A stretch of 64,000 nucleotides of DNA from Alopecurus myosuroides (lineage: Eukaryota; Streptophyta; Magnoliopsida; Poales; Poaceae). How positions within the stretch are numbered: the stretch's first letter is position 1; each line of letters opens with the position of its first letter. Shown here piece after piece: positions 60,601 to 64,000 of this stretch. The DNA lies in NCBI GenBank assembly GCA_028641055.1, contig CM054063.1, positions 182,596,756 to 182,660,755 of the forward strand, written 5' to 3'. The notes below the pieces were generated by a model that worked only from the letters and a program-made list of their open reading frames with translations, made no database searches and was not told the DNA's origin. A program made the position numbers and the translations under genes.

Positions 60601-60780
60601 TAGAAAATATTGCCAAGGTCATTGGAACAATATGTTGAATATTTTGTTTTCAATTTCTAAGCCATGTAAGTTTATATAATTAGTTTGTTTAGTTGCACTC
60701 AAACAAATACAATCAAAGTTTAATTGTCACAATTAGCAAAACAACTGTGTTATCAGGTATTCCAAAATTGGGATGTGACA
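54691..60780 (-). mobile_element. Probable solo LTR of a long-LTR Gypsy element, 6.09 kb
   Basis: On the - strand it begins TGTCACATCCCAATTTTGG (60780) and ends CTGGGGTCCTTACA (54691). Perfect TTATG duplications lie at 54686-54690 and 60781-60785. The layout echoes the Tekay-like LTR at 5248: a TGT(A/C)ACATCCC start, AT-rich arms and a GC-rich core (58750-59530). I find no primer site, polypurine tract, gag or pol, and no internal duplicate that would mark two LTRs. It contains no credible gene. Confidence 0.72.
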
Positions 60781-60899
60781 TTATGTGTTTGGTATCTTGG
60801 TTCGACCAACTGGGCAGTGCCCACCTCACCTAGAAAAGGCTCCTCAGCCATGCTGAGGAGAGAAGCCACAATCGAGTTTCACACCTCAGCCCGGCTAGC

Positions 60900-61400
60900 C
60901 TAGACCGAAAATCCCCGCGCGGCCCCACCCCCAGACCCTGACGCGGTCCTCCCTCTCCTACTCATTTTTTCACCTCCAACTCCCTCTTCCAGGGCTCCTC
61001 CCTCCCACCCAACGTCGCCATCGCCATGATCCCTTCCCCTCGCTTGACTCCTCCCTCCCCAACTGCTTGGAGGCCGACCCGCCGGCTCTAGCCCCGGAGG
61101 TGGTGGCGCCCAGGGGTCGCGACGCGACCCGCCACGCGAACACGGGAGGAGGACGTCGCCGGCCGAGAACACGTGCCGCGGAGGTCGTCCTCGCTATCAA
61201 ATGACGGGGACAAGCGCCGCCGCTCACCACTTCGGAGGTCGCCGTCTTGCGTAGGCGCGTGCGGTGGCGCTTCTTGCCGCCGACGGCGACTCCTCTCGCC
61301 GGCAGCGGCGCCAGAGCCTGAGGAGAACGGCCAGGGACTCGATTGCTTTTACTTCCGTTTGTGCAGGGACTTGATTGCGTTTTTTTTGTAATCATGGACC
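60900..61400. other. GC-rich, gene-like insert in the PIF/Harbinger-like element
   Basis: About 500 bp of high-GC sequence resembling a grass gene 5' end (CTCCCTCC-rich stretch, then CGCCGCCG-rich open frames on both strands) lies between AT-rich element ends. No protein domain is recognisable; a captured gene fragment is possible. Confidence 0.4.
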
Positions 61401-61595
61401 TGATTGCTTTTTATTTTTGTGGGGCATGGCTCTAGTCATACGACCTACCAAATAGGGTCTCAGCCGTACTGAGCTCAGCTCATACTACCTACCAAACACA
61501 ACACAAAAACCAAACTTGTACTATATGCTCAACATGGGTGGACTCAGCTTGTATAGGAGGAGATATGCCAACCGGGCTACCAAACACGGCCTTAG

Positions 61596-62002
61596 TTTTT
61601 TTTTTGAAACTCACACACAATTTATTCAGTTTGTTCATAGGATACAGGAATATTCAGACCCGGCGGTGGCTCCATGAACCACACATAACGCCCCACAGGC
61701 AAAGATGAAGCAAATTTCGCTAGACTATGTGCATCAATATTGAACCCCCTCCTCTCATGCACGAAGAGAGTACACCCCCTCGACTTGCTCCTCTCCTTGA
61801 CCTCGGTAGCTATACTCCCGAAGACGCCACGGTCTTCTCTGTGTAAAGCCTGCACCACCGGGAGACAGTCCGAAGCCACCTGAATGGAAGCGAACCGGAG
61901 ATCATCCGCCGGGTCGAGAGCCTCGCGGCATGCCAGCGCTTCTAGACAACCCGGCTCTGTCACCCCATCATACACCATTGCCGACGCCCCCTTGTAGACG
62001 CC
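61596..62002 (-). pseudogene. LINE 3' end: RNase H-like domain fragment with poly(A)
   Basis: The - strand frame (62011-61622) has EPGCLEALACREAL, IQVASDCLPVVQAL and NIDAHSLAKFASSLPVGR, the E, D and final acidic/His blocks of the RVT_3-type RNase H common at the end of plant LINEs. The first catalytic block is missing. A run of ten A (61605-61596) follows about 16 bp after the stop. It is cut at about 62002 where the 2-kb duplicated segment begins. Confidence 0.75.
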
Positions 62003-64000
62003 ATCATACATTATTATTTTTAATCAAATCTGTATGCCTGACAAAGATCCGAGGGTTCCATTTGCTCGTACTGCACAATCGAGTTTTCTTTTATATAGAG
62101 AATATATTAATACAAGTCGATATCAGTTATACCCAAGCTCTGCAACAATTAGATGATGCGTTGATGACGTAGTCGTATTCGTCCCCCAAACCGCCAGCGA
62201 CCTGAGGCTTGTTCGGATGGTGCTAAGATAGTTTCGGCCGCGCATGAGGCTACGCACAAATATGGACAAGTGCTCCGTCTCGTCCATCGCCTATCAGATG
62301 CACAGAAGATCATCTGTCCGTGACTGTATAGGAGTTTACCCAAAGTGAGCCGCCAACCCATCATCGACAAGGTTTGTCGTCGGTTGTCTCCGGGGCTGTC
62401 AGGTTTTTATATGTACTACGCGTAGGTACAATTGGATCTAGAGTATAATTTTGTACGGGTATTGCATAAACTTGTGCAAGTATATTAGAAAGTTCTCTAA
62501 TGTTTAGTTTCTTTTCGTTGCTTCCCAATAAGCCGTGTTTTTCTTTTGTTTCAACGGTATGGTATGACTTTTTATAAACTTCTGTCAATCATACTACATT
62601 TGATCCGAATAAGTGCTTTGGTAGGTTTGGGTTGCACCATAGTTGGTCTCATATAACGGGATGTTGAAAAGGGTATGTGGATTGGATCCACATAGGGGTC
62701 ATGGTTATGAATAAGTTTAGATTGAGACTCTAGATGTTTTCGTAATGTTTGTGTTTCAATCACCCCACAAAATTAATCTAGCAATAAGATTAAACATACC
62801 TCGAATTGTGTAGGTGATGATGATAGTTGATCGTAGAACCTGCAGCCACGCTAAAACTTGCAAAAAAAAGCGTTAGAGGCGTCTAACTTGGTTTTGTAGG
62901 GTGTATGTGTAGTTTGGTATAGCTATCTTGTTACTGTGTTTTGACATGATGTCCAATGCCAGATGATTGTCGTTGTTCGATATCGACAATCAGGCGTTCA
63001 TCGCAGAGCTCGGAGAAAGTACATGATAGGAGAAAATAGTCGCTTCTCCATCATGAAAAAACCTGAAGCAATTTTCACCGCGGAGGATGTCCAATGATTA
63101 TCAATCTATCATGTTCTTTCATGTGTATGTTATTTTTATGATCTTGCATGCTCCCCGTTACTAGTAGATGCTCTGGCCAGGTTGATGCTTGTAACTCCAA
63201 GATGCAGTATTTATGCTCGATAATGGGTTCATGCCTCCCTTTCACTCGCGCTTGAGTGACAGAAACATAACGGGTGGGGGATATGTTGTTTCGATTAGGG
63301 AGAAAACAATAATGCTTTGTCTTAGATAATTTTATTATTTACATTACACACTTTGTTTAATATAATTATCTGTTGGTTGCAACTTAATACTCAAGGTTTG
63401 CTCGGATGACACTGTGAGGGTGGATTATTAGTCATAGATGCAGTTGGATAACGGTCTATGTATCTTGTAGTAATCATCATATAATGCATATGCACTACGG
63501 TGCAGCCTTTATGTCTGTCAATTGCCTAGCTGTAATTTATTTACCCAGCATGTTATCTATCTGTTTTGGAGAGACACCTCTAGTGAACTGTGGACCCTGG
63601 TCCATTTCTTTATACTCATAATACAACCATTGTTTTTCCCGCTGTTTTACTACTACAATTATTGTTTTCTTTCATCTACTGCAAAAAAAATACCATTTTC
63701 CACACTATACGTCTAATCCTTTGTTTCGGCAAAACCGGTGAGATTGACAACCTCACTGCTTCGTTGGGGCAAAGTAATTTGATTGTGTTGTGTAGATTCC
63801 ACGTTGCTGCTGAACCGGAAGTGCGTTGCTGCTATGGATGGCGACCGTTGCGGGAGGAAGTCTTCTTATGTATGTTTGTTTTGTTCCCCGGCAACGGCGC
63901 CAGAAATTCTTTGCTACGCCTTGATGGTGCCTTGACGGGGAGACTTCTTGATGATGATGGATTTTAAGTCCCCGGCAACAGCGCCAGAAATTCTTGATGC
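62003..64000 (+). repeat. Right copy of the 2-kb duplicated segment, continues past the window
   Basis: Same content as 29881-31878: an unclassified part, a truncated + strand LTR (about 63120-63820) and a - strand leader with tRNA-Asp sites at 63885-63902 and 63969-63986, again 84 bp apart. Its upstream neighbour is a LINE tail instead of the HIPP flank. Confidence 0.9.

Larger units (their letters stand above)
54634..61591. mobile_element. PIF/Harbinger-like non-autonomous element, split by a solo LTR
   Basis: The ends GGGCGTGTTTGGTAGCCCGG (left) and GGCCGTGTTTGGTAGCCCGG (right, - strand) are flanked by TTA at 54631-54633 and 61592-61594, the 3-bp duplication of this superfamily. Without the 6.1-kb LTR inside it the element is about 0.86 kb. 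No transposase. Its right half contains a GC-rich segment. Confidence 0.85.

Noticed and set aside
1..64000. CRISPR array, rRNA, bacterial operon or integrated DNA virus
   Set aside because: No regular spacer array, rRNA similarity, bacterial gene packing or pararetroviral movement/coat genes were seen; the PF01693-like fragment alone is not evidence of a virus.

Overview
This window reads as intergenic DNA of a large grass genome, most likely Triticeae (wheat, barley, Aegilops or a relative). It is almost wall-to-wall nested plant retrotransposons and short DNA transposons. LTRs that begin TGATACGTCTCC and carry a tRNA-Asp primer site are the hallmark of the abundant Triticeae Sabrina/WHAM group. 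I see only one convincing host gene, no bacterial features and no structural RNA gene.

Region 1 (1-26555) is the 3' part of a Tat-clade Gypsy element. It has protease, reverse transcriptase, a degenerate RNase H, a second archaeal-type RNase H and integrase on the + strand (1-4436), and a 3' LTR at 25680-26555. Between pol and the LTR lies a gene on the opposite strand with its own TATA box, eight exons and seven introns whose phases all agree; it resembles the 'putative gypsy-type transposon' (PF04195) family. A complete young Tekay-like chromovirus of 14.8 kb (5248-20047; LTRs of about 4.5 kb, TSD AGAGG) inserted into the last exon of that antisense gene. The chromovirus carries an intact gag-pol with chromodomain, an extra ORF ahead of gag, and a tRNA-like block in each LTR.

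Region 2 (26556-29880) is a small gene island: a Mutator-like fragment, a GC-rich block built on TCGCC, and an intact three-exon gene (28971-28299, - strand) for a small HMA-domain isoprenylated protein (HIPP) with a TATA box and a CSIM farnesylation signal.

Region 3 (29881-51053) is a rearranged nest of Sabrina/WHAM-like (Athila-clade) elements in both orientations: element X (- strand, interrupted), Z (+ strand, truncated), Y (- strand, gag-protease only) and E (+ strand, truncated). Leaders carry two or three tRNA-Asp primer sites spaced exactly 84 bp apart. No pol gene is seen anywhere in this nest, so these look non-autonomous.

Region 4 (51054-64000) holds a broken RNase H1 N-terminal domain, a Mutator-like element, a 146-bp hAT MITE, a PIF/Harbinger-like element (54634-61591) that contains a GC-rich gene-like insert and was split by a 6.1-kb solo LTR, a LINE RNase H tail, and a second copy (about 98% identical) of the 2-kb segment at 29881-31878, which runs off the window end.
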